Assembly (NCBI GenBank): GCA_013176395.1
Contig: JABMLP010000016.1
Location: forward strand, 248,001-312,000
DNA length: 64,000 nucleotides
Direction: 5' to 3'
DNA from: Venturia oleaginea
Lineage: Eukaryota; Ascomycota; Dothideomycetes; Venturiales; Venturiaceae
Part shown: piece after piece, positions 21,347-33,132 of the stretch
Layout of the letters: every line of letters starts with the position of its first letter
Numbering within the stretch: position 1 is the first letter of the stretch
Notes under the pieces: generated by a model
Database searches by the model: none
What the model was told of the DNA's origin: nothing
What the model saw: the letters and a program-made list of their open reading frames with translations, nothing else
Position numbers and translations under genes: made by a program

Positions 21347-22316
21347 CTTGTTGTTTTTCTGCTTGGCGGTCTGTCCAACACAATCGACGATCTTTCCTGA
21401 GGTGGTCGCAGACATGACCATGATGACAGATATGATGGACCTGAAGTTGTCGTTGTCAAACCACCATTTGTCCCACCAGCAGCTTACCCGTGGAAAGCAT
21501 AGAATTTTATTGGTGATAACTTTTCATACCGAAGACTTGTAGTATTAGCTTGTTTTCTGGGGTGACGTTGAGCTTGACGATTTAGATAGACAATTACCTT
21601 GTTTCCAGAGTTACACCAAGTACTTCTTTGAACGCTGAATTATGCGAAAACAGGGGGTGACCTGATCATTGCGAGTTGCTGCTACTTCAGTAGTTTCATG
21701 GGACTTTGGAGCTGGCGACGATGCTCAACCACTTCTCTCGAGTGAAGCCCTCAAACTCTCGAGTGATGGTCTCGAGTGTGGGGAGGTTTGTTTCGTGCGA
21801 TGTACGACTGGCGATGTCGCGGCCTTCGAATTATTACTGTTGGGCTCTGTTTGAGGTGGTCGAACTTAGGGTTGCGAATTTTGTTTCAACCACATATCGA
21901 AGACTTTCGTGCCCAGCAATTTGCCCAGAACCTGATTGATGTTGTGAGATCGAAAACCGTGGCATCTCATCCCATTGCGTTAACCGTAAATCGATCTCAA
22001 TCAAGATGCAAATCAGTCAAGATCTTAACACCAAGATTCAGGGCGAGACTCACTTGCATCCCCGTTTAATTTCTCGTCTCCTTCCACAGATCTGAATAGT
22101 GGACATGGTTATGTTACCAGTAAGTACTCCGGGTTGTTCACAGTCCAACATTTGCACCTTACTTACCGTGAAACCGCAAGCGATATGAAGCCCATCGAAG
22201 AGGAGACATGCATTATATGCTTACACAGATATTTTGAGCCGCTGTCTCGCGATGGTGATCCTCCAACGCAAAACACCGAGATTGATACATGCACACAATT
22301 CCATTTCTTACAGAGA
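21347..22316. other. Gene-free stretch of about 970 bp
   Basis: Includes the PHB1 3' UTR at its right end. Short open frames in 21669-22070 overlap one another in all frames and carry no motif. Confidence 0.4.
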
Positions 22317-23221
22317 TTATCTCAGACCCAACAAGAAGTTGCCTCCGCTCTTTCCATCGCCTCCTGCACCGCCACCTGGAAGATACGTGACGTTGGGATT
22401 GTTGGCCATCATCTGTGCAATATCCTTCTGCGTCTCGATTCTTCGGATCATAATCAAGCCGTCACCACTCTTTGCTACTGCCTTTGAGATGGTGTCTGCG
22501 GCCTCTGCTTCTCCCTCAGCACGAATGACATTTGCCTGTCTCTCTTGCTCGGCCTTCTCTACGATAAAGCGTGCACGCTCAGCCTCCTGTTGCGCAATCT
22601 GCTTCTGTTCAACAGCCTTGGTGAACTCCTTGCCGAATGTCATGTGGGTAATGGAAACATCCTCGAGTTGGATGTTGAATTCTTGGGCACGTTTCAGGAG
22701 ATCTGCACGGATACGGTTGCTGACAGCCTCACGCTGAGTGATAAGCTCTGCGGCATCGAATTGGGCGACAATGGCTTTGAGGACTTCGTTACCGATGGAT
22801 GGGAGGACTCGCTCGTCGTAATCTTGGCCAAGGTTCTGTGTATGCATTAGTCGGGCCAATACCATTTTTGTGTGCTCCATATGGCAAGCCCGTGCCGTAC
22901 CTGATAAATCTTTGGCAACATTTTGACCTCAGGTCTGTGTAGGACCCTCAATGTTAAGCTAACCATCTGCAAATCCTTACTTCCAGTTGTCGTTGAAATG
23001 TTGCGGGGCTTCGTTCGGACGTCGTAGATGATGCTTCGTTGGACCCATGGGATCAAGAAATGTGTGCCTTCGTTCTTGATATCTTCCTTGACTCCGGAAA
23101 GCCTGTCAAAGATGACAGCTCTGGTACCGCCTTTGACATCGTATATCGAGGCCTGGACGGCGCTGATGCCAATGGCAGCAGGCACAGCCCATTTGTAGAT
23201 GGAGTTGAGGGCGGCGGCCAT
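22317..23221 (-). CDS. PHB1: Prohibitin-1
   Basis: Join 23221-22901 and 22835-22317 on the minus strand gives 279 aa, the usual size. The 65-bp intron 22836-22900 has a GTACGG donor and ACAG acceptor; splicing gives [20 protein letters not shown]. An N-terminal hydrophobic segment ([19 protein letters not shown]) anchors it in the inner membrane. The SPFH/PHB domain spans roughly residues 25-190 ([34 protein letters not shown]), followed by a coiled coil ([19 protein letters not shown]). PHB1 with PHB2 forms the ring complex of the mitochondrial inner membrane that regulates m-AAA protease and stabilises new proteins. A 5' gene neighbour is QCR8, divergent. Confidence 0.96.
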
Positions 23222-23455
23222 TGTGAGACCTTACGTGGATGGTTATTGGGGCGTGCTGATACTTGATCCTCGCAGTGAGGAGTATGATGCTTTCGATGGA
23301 AGAATACTAGCGTCGGCGAATTGCACTGATTGACCGACATGTTCACGAACCATCCATCTCCATCCACCTAAAGACGTTCTGCATCACACGCAATCCAACA
23401 CATCTATCTCTCTACCACTCAGTTGACCCTCAAGTTCATCGACAATACCTTCAAA
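23222..23455. promoter_or_regulatory. Divergent PHB1/QCR8 promoter
   Basis: Only 234 bp separate the start codons of two mitochondrial inner-membrane genes. A CCAAT box on the minus strand (ATTGG at 23245-23249) lies close to PHB1; CCAAT boxes are bound by the HAP complex, which controls respiratory genes in fungi. Co-regulation is inference. Confidence 0.5.
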
Positions 23456-24011
23456 ATGGGTGGCGGCGGCGAAAAGCTTCCTGGACAGTACGTTGATCTC
23501 CCATGACCTCCGAGTGATGCCATCGCAAACTCTCTTTCTATGCCGAATAGGACGTTGACTGACATTGAGTAGATACATGGGATGGTGGGGCAGTTTAGGT
23601 ACACAATGACCCATCCTTTAGCATTCGAATCCGACTCCTACCCTCTTCTTCGAGACAACGATTCCACCCGAAACCTCCCGCAATATCACACGACTGACCG
23701 AGCAATAGGCTCTCCACCACAAAAAGGTGTCACCACCTACGGCCTTTCTCCCAACCGTCAAAGACCCCTCGCTGGTGCCGCATACAACGCCGTCTTCAAC
23801 ACTTTCCGACGCACAAAGAACCAGATCTTCTTCTGGTTGCCACCGATGTTGATTGGATATGCAACCATGCAGTGGGCTACTGAGAGGTATGTTATCTCGC
23901 TCGAAATGCGCCAGGAACAATACGGTATATTGGATAGAACTGACAGTGGCCAGGAATGAGTACCTGAACTCAAAAGCAGGAATTGCGGAATTTGGTGGGG
24001 ATGAGGAGTAA
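23456..24011 (+). CDS. QCR8: Cytochrome b-c1 complex subunit 8 (ubiquinone-binding QP-C)
   Basis: Join 23456-23487, 23573-23598, 23709-23886 and 23954-24011 gives 97 aa. All three introns have GT..AG ends (GTACGT..GTAG, GTACAC..ATAG, GTATGT..CCAG) and joins are in frame: MGGGGEKLPGQYMGWWGSLG, then SPPQKGVTTYGLSPNRQRP, and ERNEYLNSKAGIAEFGG. This matches the UcrQ family from end to end. The protein has one membrane segment (IFFWLPPMLIGYATMQWA). It is a small subunit of complex III in the mitochondrial inner membrane, next to cytochrome b. The two first exons are only 32 and 26 nt, so automated tools often miss this gene. Confidence 0.93.
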
Positions 24012-25093
24012 GTACTGAATGATTCTGTGTGTAAATACTGGAGCAGCATTAGACGGAGCCATTGGTGTGCAAATACATTGAACGACACAATTACTTTTGC
24101 CATGTAACTTAACGGTCACCGCGGTTCTTCCCTCCACCGATTCCGAACGCTCGACGTTAAGGAATTGGTGATCGTCCATTTCATATCGATACCGTTAATA
24201 CTCTGTCAGTTGGGTTCTCGAAACCGCTAAAAGTTATAGTAATCTAGATTTCTAGCTTACTAATTACCTTAAGTTGCTCGCTATACATCGCAGCACCTTA
24301 CTATATTATACCTAAAATATATACGAAATCTGGAAGTAAAAGTATAATTGTCTGGAATTTCGAATCGAGCGATATAACGGTTTATTTAGATGGTTAACTG
24401 GCACGAACCTAGGCAACATAGGATAAATTCGTCTGCAATGTTGATCATGTAGAATTGCAATTAGATGTCCCCAGGCCCCGCAAGAGAATTCATTGACATT
24501 ACACAAAACACTAACAGCTCAGAGCTCAGGACTGCAGTGATACAAAAACGGTATACTTCAATCAATCCATCTTGACTGTGACCTTCAGCTGGGCCTTGTA
24601 TTCACTAAACTTCAATAAGAAGCCTGAAATCAGAGGAACGCTTCCACCTTTCAATCTATGTCGACTTATTTCGGCGATTTCGTTTTGGAGATTGAAGCTT
24701 GAAAATCAGCGGCGCCTTCGGGTTTGAGGCAGTTGGAAGGGCAATGAGTTGGTGGCGGTAGTGTACCCGCGTGGTGGTATGATATCTCTTCTTGACCAAG
24801 GTCCAGTTGCTAATCGGTAATGTCACAGAGAACAAGATCACTTCATTCGGACTGATAGAATGTTGATACTTTATATAGTATCATTGCTTATGGCCAGGTG
24901 ATCATTTTGCGACTGACAATAAGTTGAACGAGTATCAAGTCGACCTCAGTCGTTCGAGCAACGCATCATCAAGTATCAGCAATCAACTCCAACATGCCGC
25001 GCGCCACGAACAAGGCATGTTCCATCTCGAATATGGCACCGCACTCATGTTGACCAATGTTAGAAGCGTCGCGATCGCGAGCCAGGCACCAAA
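24012..25093. other. Gene-free stretch of about 1.1 kb
   Basis: Starts with the QCR8 3' UTR. Bases 24230-24340 are TA-rich (for example CTATATTATACCTAAAATAT). No gene or RNA was recognised. Confidence 0.4.
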
Positions 25094-25680
25094 TTGAACC
25101 CAACGAAGCCAAGCACGAAATCAAAGCCGGCCCATTCTCAATCTCTCGCACACTCACGCTGGGGATCTTCCGCTACCAAACGCACCACCTTGGCCACGAG
25201 CTTACGCACCCTGTCACACGAATTGCGCCAACAGATTCTCCTCCAGACCTTCGATGCCACTATCTTCCTTTCAGACTTCTCTGCTCACCATGAAAGAGCG
25301 CGATTGGAAAAGATAGAGATGTGGGCTGCGACCTTGAGGCTGGTGAATCCCTGCCTCATTGGAGACGTTGATTTCGTGGCAAGGAAGTGGATTGAAGACT
25401 TGGGGAAAACATGCTCCAAACAATGGGGGATGATTAAAGATAGAGTTGCATTGATTGGAGAACAACTTCTCTCAGATAATAAGGTTCAAAAGCAGATATT
25501 AACGAGTACCGTCAGCAGCTGGAAGAAATAGAGAGGGAGATCGCTGGGGATAGGAGCAAGACTTATGCCAGCGTTCTTAGGGCTTGGACGATTACCGGGG
25601 ATGGGGTTATAGGAGGGTGCGAACTAGTAGCTCATTTCACAATGTCGAGAAGAGCTTGGCTGAGTTGTTAGCAGGCTTAA
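25094..25680 (+). pseudogene. Frameshifted third member of the 'LPAELRHQI' family
   Basis: The frame from 25094 reads SLRTLSHELRQQILLQTF, RARLEKIEMWAATLRL and VDFVARKWIEDLG, matching the 16.4-kb gene, and stops at 25531 after 145 aa. In the neighbouring frame from about 25500 the sequence continues as a coherent coiled-coil-like stretch (INEYRQQLEEIEREIAGD, KTYASVLRAW) to about 25680. A one-base indel near 25495 (GGTTCAAAAGCAG) separates the two. The ORF could still make a truncated protein lacking its C-terminal part. Confidence 0.5.
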
Positions 25681-25980
25681 CAAAAAATGCTCTTTCACAT
25701 ATCCTGCCTGCGACACGTTTGTGGGACTAGTCACAGGTCCATCTTTAGTACTCATAAGAGAATCCCTTCCTTGGATGTCGTCTTGAGCAGCACAGCGCGC
25801 ATCCTCTTTCCGCGGTCCTTTAGCCGAGCACCTGAAAACAGTTGATACTACTTGACTCGAATTGTACGACTTGGTCTTTCAACGTAATTCTGTATGTACC
25901 GGAGTAATAGATAATAGATAGTCACGCAACCTCGATCTTCCCCCATACCTCAATTAGGAAAGGATCAGTTATTCTGTCCC

Positions 25981-26022
25981 GATGTTTATTTGTTCGACCT
26001 CGTGGTCGAACAAATAAACATC
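25981..26022. repeat. Perfect 19-bp inverted repeat (hairpin) with 4-nt loop
   Basis: Bases 25981-25999 (GATGTTTATTTGTTCGACC) are exactly complementary to 26004-26022 with loop TCGT. It lies in non-coding DNA with no gene within 300 bp on the left and over 2 kb on the right. It may be a recent small inverted duplication, a transposon footprint or a structured RNA element. Confidence 0.8.
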
Positions 26023-26670
26023 ACCACTAGTACTCCTCTTTGCACTATGGTGGTACATCTAGCTATTCATCACTGGATACTCGACATCTCAGCCTGAACA
26101 GGTCCAGCAATTAACGTATGTTACGAAGCATTTCTCGACTCACGCTTCCAGGATCATTGTTAGAATTTGGTTTAAGGGTTGCCAGAGATCCTGACGGTTC
26201 CATCATCAGTTGTCCCCAAACACTCGATCGCCAATACCATTCTCTACTCAGAAACCAACATCAAGAAGCTCGGTATGTTTAGAAGGACACGAGTTGTGCG
26301 GGTAGTATGGCGACCATGGAAGTTAGAGATGGAATTGGAGCCAGTAGAAGAAATAGCGGTAATGGAGCGGTAGCATTGTTGGTCTTGGTCTGAAGATGGT
26401 TGTTTTGGTACTCGATTGTTGCTAAGAGCAAGCAAGATGGTGATGGAAGGACGACAGTTTATTGAATACTATCATGAATAAGCTCACTCCATCTTTACAT
26501 TCTCACCTGTACCCATATGAATTGTCGACGTATTGTCATACTTCTTAAGACCACCAGCTTCACAACTTACTACATCCAAAGCTATGAGGTACAAAGGTAG
26601 CGGCCTTCAGCTTGAGAAGCTCAGCAACATTTCTTGCAGGACCAGACAAGGGGCTATGCGCGGATCTGTT

Positions 26671-26709
<39 letters not shown>
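26671..26709. repeat. (ATC)13 microsatellite
   Basis: Thirteen uninterrupted ATC units in a non-coding context. Confidence 0.95.
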
Positions 26710-28218
26710 GCTTCATTGAATGTGACCGCTGTTGATGCACCCACTGTCCTCTTTCGCTTTGTGATAACTTGGGTTGATATAGAGTCATATAGAAGATGCT
26801 GCTCGGTGCCAGTGGAGGAGAATGCGAAGTGTGAAGAATCTGTGTAATTTATAGAGAAGCGGGTGGCAAACGGAGGAATAGCGTTGTTTGGTTCCGTGGT
26901 TCAGGTCAATTTTGAGATTTGGTTCGGGAGAGATTTTTTTGTTGAAATTGGAAACGTGGATCGGGAAACCTAAGTCGAAGACGAAGAACCTTGAAAGAAA
27001 GAGCCAGCAGATATCCACATTTGCGAGATATCTGGGGAATTGTTGAAATCAATCAAGATCCAAATTCAACACCGCATGAGCAGCCATGTCATCTATCGCA
27101 CATCTCTGCAGTACGTCACAAGCTCACTGAGATCAGGCCGGGTCATCGGGCAGTCGCTCAATCGTACATTTCCCAGCTTTGTGACAGTCGATACGATGCA
27201 GTCATCTGCGTCAGTTCCAGAATGGCAATACGTCAGCCTTTGCCATTATTCGTCCCTTGCTAATGGGAGAGCCAGCCGATGCTTGGGACCTAGCTTCTCA
27301 AGCTCTAACATGATGCATGTTGTAATTGCTGGGATACATTCGGCGTATAATAAACTCATTAGGCCATCCGGGAATCCTACTTTTGCATGCATAATTGGTG
27401 TCCAGGATTATATTGTAGGGAGGCCTGAGGGCTGGTTTTCGCCTGGAAGAAAAGTGAGTGCTTGCGGTATGTAGCGTGTAATATCGGTCTCGTCGTGTCC
27501 GTGGGAGGATTGCTTGGAAGTTAGCCTTGCCAGGACTTGATTGTAGCGCTGCCCAAAGACTCTTTCGACAATGGATAAAAATCAGCGCGATGCATCTAAG
27601 GTCGTGAGTTACGATTATGTACCTATGCGAACTTTGTGGTTTTCTTTGCTCGGCCCATCTTGAATCAACTGTGCTAAGGCGTAGTAACGAGTTAACTCAT
27701 ATGACGAGGATAGTTCTTTTCTCAAGGTTTATTTAGCGCATCCGTTGTCACGTGAGTGAGAGCAATTATAAGCTCGAGCACTCAGCGAGGTTGTAAACTG
27801 TAGTTGTATACGTATTTCGAGCTCTATCTTCTATTTCTGTCTCGCAACCATGATATCGATTGACGCTCAATTTGAAGATCCCGAGGGCATTCTGGCGTTT
27901 GAATTTCCACGAGTAGAGAGTCGTCAGCCTCATTTCTGGAGTGCAGGCGAGTTGATGTTTGTGATCGAGTGGCGGAAAACTAGAGTGTACCCATTTTCTC
28001 GCGTAGCTTTGAAAAGACGTCTGGTGTTTCATTCGAGGTGTTCAGATTTTGCTTCAAATGCACCAATTCTGTGTTGTGGCTTATGTGTGCCTGATGTAAT
28101 TGCAATGAGGTCGGCCTTCCTCTGGTATCAAACGCCATGCCATCCCTAGCCAACCCTGAACTCCACATGATTCTGTTCATGTCCTAAAATCATTCTCATG
28201 ACACGCGGTATGCCATGC

Positions 28219-28674
28219 TCAATCGTCCACCACAACTACAGCCACCTTCTCCAGCTCCTTCCGTATGGCCTTGATACCTTCGTCCACCACACTCTGGGGC
28301 ACGGCCAGACTCTTCTTCGACTCCTCACTGTCATCTTTCTTGTCTTCCTTAGCCTCAGGCAACCTGATGTCTAGCAACACCCTCTTCATGATCTCGCTGT
28401 AGCTCGAGCACTCTCCACTCCTGACCAAGTTCTGTACATGTGATCGCAAAGCAGTTGTCCAGCCGGCTTTGGCAAGCTCTTCGGTCAGGGTTCTCTCAAT
28501 CACCGGGATCGAGGACTGGTCTGGGTTGTGTTGGCTTTGTAGAAGAGCGGCTGTAAGGGCTTGGTTCATGGAAGGTGGGAGGGGTTTCGACTGTGTGCTT
28601 GGTGATGGTGAGAGACTGCGCGGAAGATCTGAGGTGTGTATCTTTGGTTTCGAGGGTGTGTTGGTGGCCGACAT
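28219..28674 (-). CDS. SUS1: Sus1/ENY2-like protein (SAGA / TREX-2 subunit) with extensions
   Basis: A 151-aa frame from ATG at 28672-28674 to the stop at 28219. Residues about 60-100 read RTLTEELAKAGWTTALRSHV, then EIMKRVLLDIRLP, and near the end VPQSVVDEGIKAIRKELEKV. This follows the ENY2/Sus1 pattern (L.e.L.e.GW...l..h....i...g....t...l......g...VP..vk.ell..I...l). Sus1 links the SAGA deubiquitinase module and the TREX-2 export complex at nuclear pores. Yeast and animal proteins are about 96-101 aa; here a Ser/Pro-rich N terminus of about 55 residues and an acidic/Lys insert (EDKKDDSEESKK) lengthen it. An upstream in-frame Met at 29037 would add 121 residues of non-conserved sequence and is not preferred. 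Identification is by motif only. Confidence 0.7.
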   Translation of the reverse strand: MSATNTPSKPKIHTSDLPRSLSPSPSTQSKPLPPSMNQALTAALLQSQHNPDQSSIPVIERTLTEELAKAGWTTALRSHVQNLVRSGECSSYSEIMKRVLLDIRLPEAKEDKKDDSEESKKSLAVPQSVVDEGIKAIRKELEKVAVVVVDD

Positions 28675-29856
28675 TGTGATGGTTTGTTGTAGCCGAGAGA
28701 CCCGAGTTTTGATGAAGAACGGTATTCGTAGTTTCAAGTCTGCAAACAGACGCTCCTCTCCGAGATTTCGCCCGAGTGTACCAAAATACGTACCCAGTGA
28801 AATGGTTAATGGTACGACTGGGGCCGTATGTGGAGCGCGACGAGTGGTTCGTGCCCTTTTACCTCTCGGCAATGGCGTAATATGATGCTTGACTCTGGGC
28901 TCAAGACTATTTATGTTGGGTGTTTCGTAGGGAATACGAGTGTTAATTTGTTCGTCGAGTTCGCGGTTGATGGGTACAGAATGATTGCTACTCTGCAGCT
29001 TCATGGAACGGCCGACAGTTGACAGCGGGGCGATCAACGAGTAGTTCTATGATGGCAGAGGAATACTGGGGAAACTCATTGTTTTGTTTGTTTCCTTTCT
29101 TTCCCAACTGGAGGGAATAGGAACACGCGACTGACTCGGGCACTCCCTCGATCCTAGTCGGCTGCAGGAACTGAAGTTGTTGTTGGTCGACTTGCTGCTG
29201 CTTGCATGGCACTATCGACTCTGCACTGCCGGGACTATTGGAGAGAGATATAGCTTTTCCACCTCCCACATACGTCCATAGTATTTCCATCTCCCAATAT
29301 TGCTTGAAATCCAACCTACCGGCCATATCACAACATCTCCACCAAGCCCTTGTACAAAGTACTCTCTAGCACTAGATCACGGCCAGCGAAAGCACAAAAG
29401 TCGAGACCCTCCAAGCGCCGAGCAGCCTTACGGATACCTCCATAACATGAGATAAAATACAAATCCATACGGACGAAAAGAAGAAGGGTCTGCTCCAAGA
29501 CGGTCTTACTCCGGTGTCATTAGATTATACACCACCAACGAGATTGTGCGCAGGAACCGCAACAGAAGCTGAACCACAGCCCGACATCGACCACCACCGA
29601 AACCATCCCTAGCTCCTCCTACAAATTGACACGGGGACTGCGGGCTGGTACCTGACCATTTCCCTGGGGAGCCCAGTGCCCATCCTGATCCACTGCCTAC
29701 AACCCACCTCAATCCAGAAGGTCGATCAAGACCAGGGAAGCTTGCAAAAAGCATACACATCCAACCATCTCGCACACTCCACTCCCAGATTTAGGTCCCG
29801 ATCGACTACCATCCGCCAATTCTTCCCTTTGACATATACCCCTTGGTCTGCCCGTC
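28675..29856. other. Divergent intergenic region, about 1.2 kb
   Basis: Between the start of the Sus1-like gene (minus) and the start of STE50 (plus); it holds both promoters and probably long 5' UTRs. No motif was recognised with confidence. Confidence 0.4.
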
Positions 29857-31408
29857 ATGTCTGCCTACAAATCAAGAGAATATCAGGAGGATTCTGATGC
29901 AGACGACGAATACGAACGCGCACCCTTCATGTCGCCCACATTACCGCCACTAGACTTCGGCTCTGCCTCCTCGACAGGGTCAGAAAGCCCCTCCACCGAA
30001 CACACTCCTACCACCTATTCACACAGAGATGCCCCGTCGCCGAGGGGGCTGATACTGGACTGGTCAGCAGAGCAGAGCGCTGACTTTGTTTCGAATATTG
30101 GGTTACCACAATATGCAGATACATTCGTTGGTAGGTGTTGTGGCCACTTTTAGCTGAGCTTCCACTAATTGTCGCACAGATGAGGCAATCACTGGTGATG
30201 CGCTCGTTGCACTACTACATCAGGACCTCAAAGACATGGGTGTATCGAGCATAGGGCACCGATTGACCATACTCAAATCGGTTTATGATGTCAAGGTGAA
30301 GCAAAACATTCCCATAGAAGCTGATCAGTTTATGCCATTATGTGAGTTGTGCAGCAGGATTCTTATCACACCCTGTTAATTCGTCCCAGCTGCCGAATCA
30401 GATGCCCAAGACTCTGCACCTACCCAAGACGACATAGCTCGTATTATTCACATTATCAAAGACCGGGACGCAGAAGTGAGGTCGCTGCGCGAAGAACTGG
30501 TCCGGATAGGTGAAGAGAACAGGAAGCTCAGGGAAGATGTGTTGCCTCTGATAGCAAAAGCCAAGGACCGATTACCAGCCTTGCCTACGCCTGAAGAGTT
30601 CCCAGAACAAAAGAGCAGCGGACTGTCACGTAAGTTCTCCACGAAACGCCTTTTCCTCGGATCAGCAAAACCAACGAATCTCTCGCCAACGACAATAGTG
30701 GAAGGAAGGACGCTGCAAGATTCATCGAGTCTAGATCCTTCAGCTGCGGCAATGGCAGCGTCATCACACCTCACAGCCTCCATGCGAGATCACACCGGTG
30801 GTTCGCCGAACCAGCCACAACCTTCCCCCACGTCTCCTGCGTACAGCACTGCACCGAGCAGCGGCGGTCCGATAGCAAGACAGTTTACCCGAGATAGAGA
30901 TGAAAGATCGGACGCGTACAGCACATATTCGGGTCGGGAAAAGAATGAACCTCTTTCAGCCGGATCTCTCTCCACGCCTTCCATCCTTACTCCACAAACC
31001 GCGACCTCACAGCAATCCTCCTCCTCTGCGCCTTCCACCCGCGAAAATCCCCAGGTCGAAATCTTCAAATCCTTCCGCGTTTCCATTGACGACCCGTGTC
31101 ACAAAGTGCTACCAGTGGCGTTGAAGAAATACAATATCACGGCCGACTGGCGGCAATATGCGTTGTACATTGTGCATGGAGATCAGGAGAGGTGTCTGGG
31201 GTTGAACGAGAAGCCGCTTATTTTGTTCAAGCAGCTGGACAGGGAAGGCAGAAAGCCCATGTTCATGTTACGGAAACATGCCAGTCCGATGGAGGGAATC
31301 AGCAGCACAGTCGGCGCGAATGGCGCACAAGGGCTGGGTGAACAAGTTGGCGGGCCTCAACAGCAAAATAATGGACGAGGGGTGCATTTGCCTGGTGGTG
31401 TATTATGA
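29857..31408 (+). CDS. STE50: MAPK-cascade adaptor Ste50 (SAM + Ras-association domains)
   Basis: Join 29857-30130, 30180-30341 and 30390-31408 gives 484 aa. Introns of 49 and 48 bp (GTAGGT..ACAG, GTGAGT..CCAG) join in frame (FVDEAITGDAL; PLSAESDAQD). A disordered acidic start is followed by a SAM domain at about residues 68-145 (LDWSAEQSADFVSNIGLPQY, ALVALLHQDLKDMGVSSIGH), a coiled segment (AEVRSLREELVRIGEENRKL), a long Ser/Pro linker, and an RA domain at about 368-440 (VEIFKSFRVSIDDPCHKV, YALYIVHGDQERCLGL). Ste50 tethers the MAPKKK Ste11 through SAM-SAM contacts and Cdc42 through RA, in pheromone, filamentation and osmotic signalling at the plasma membrane. Domain order and size are standard. 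Confidence 0.95.
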
Positions 31409-33132
31409 GCGAGCCCCCACCATGTGGGGGTCGGGATCGAGCAGGAACCTTTTGTTTCATGAAGCGAATTTCCGAAGGTCATCATATCGCATTTGATATT
31501 TGCCTTTTTGTTTTTCATTGGGCGAAATTTATGACGGGCATTTTTTATCATCTCTTGCTTCCTTTTCACGCTTAGCTTGGCGTTTCGGGCACGCGTGTAT
31601 ATTGCTTCCAGAATTGGTTTTTGTTTGGATTTGGGAAAGGATGGGAGATTGGGCGGTTTATTTGGCTGGATGGGGGCTATCTTTTACTTTCTGAAGTGTT
31701 GTTTATTTATTGCCCTGTTTAAGTGCTTGGCGGTCGGTTTTGAGACTGGGATGTTTGGGTGGTAGATGGAAGGATAGGATAGGATAGGATAGGATGGTGG
31801 AATGTGGTATCTAACGTGAGGGAATGAGAATGAATGAAATAGATTTTGTTCTTGTTCTTTCTCCTTACTTTTGGTGAAGAAGTGAAGTCAAGGGAAGAGA
31901 AATTTTGGCATTGTTTATTTGAGGGATGGTGGTGGGTATGAGTTATGTTCGTTCTTTAGTCGTGTTGTTGTTGTTGTTTTTGTTGTTTTTGGGGTTTGTC
32001 TTCTGGGTGATGATGTATTTTACTTTCTAATTATATGGTAGATAAGTGATCGGATATGTTCTTTTATCGGTTCAGTGGAAGTTTCGTATGATTGTGTTCA
32101 CGGAGATATTGAGATGGGATTTAGAGCGTGGTAAATGATAAATGGTAACTTGAAATCCAAACGAGTGGAGGGGGTGATGTCTTCATGAACCAGTTTCAGT
32201 GGGCACCTTTGCTTTGATAAATACATCCTCTGGAGAAATTAGCAATATAATAGAAGAAAACATGGGAGGACCTTTTCTCTTCTTTTTTCCGAAACGATGA
32301 TTCATAGAAGTTTTCTTAAAAGAGTAGATAGACATTGGATATAGAAGCTTCCTCACTCCTAAAGAGTAAACCTCTTTCCCAATTTCAGCCCTTGGATACG
32401 AATCAAGAGCATAGCGAGGATGATATTATTCATACTCGTAAAGAAAGGACGAAATAATTGTAGTAAGCTAGATTGCTAGGCTTTTAGGTGTAAACTCTTT
32501 CAATTGTGCGAGAATTAGCTTTATGGATTACTACTCCTCCTACTAGTTCTTGGAACCTGCTTGCTTCCATGGGAACGAGTCTGGACACGTTCACGGCGAA
32601 TGGCTTATTTAGAATAGTTGTTCGGGTATACCTAGGATATGTACGTTTTCTATATGGTTGGTGAGGAGGAATGGGATGATGACAGAGTGTGATCAGTGAG
32701 AGGGAGGAGAAAAGGCAATCTTTGATATTTATGCAAGGGTGGGGTGGACTCGAGTGGAAGATTCAAGCTGTATTCGGCTTTAGGTAAGGAGAGACGGGTT
32801 GGGCCTTTTGCGTGAAGGTTGGTGGCTAGTCACTTTGCGAGAAGACAGTGAGATGTTCACTCAATTCTGGGATGAATTGGTGGAAGTGTCAGTGAAGGCT
32901 AGCATTGAGATTGTGCAAGGTAAATCGACAAGACTGTCTGCAATTGCCTTTAACATGGAACTCTATAGGCGGTAACTGCTTCAAAACGTCCTAGTTGTTG
33001 GTGATCTTAGAGATTCTGGCCTCGCATAAGAGCTAAACATGATGAAACTTGGTGGTTTGACAATTAGGTGATACTATAATACATTCGTACTCTTCACATC
33101 CCCATCATACAAGATCTCGCCAGCGTTTCGCT
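31409..33132. other. Gene-free stretch of about 1.7 kb
   Basis: Downstream of STE50, convergent with the next gene. It has the AGGAT repeat below, a short GTT run near 31963-31977, and T/G-rich sequence. No coding signal. Confidence 0.4.
31771..31795. repeat. (AGGAT)5 tandem repeat
   Basis: Five exact 5-bp units in the STE50 3' region. Confidence 0.9.

Larger units (their letters stand above)
25681..28218. other. Gene-poor stretch of about 2.5 kb
   Basis: Holds the perfect hairpin at 25981-26022, an ATC microsatellite at 26671-26709 and several open frames under 150 codons without motifs, among them a 99-aa frame at 27850-28149. None is supported as a gene. Confidence 0.4.
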
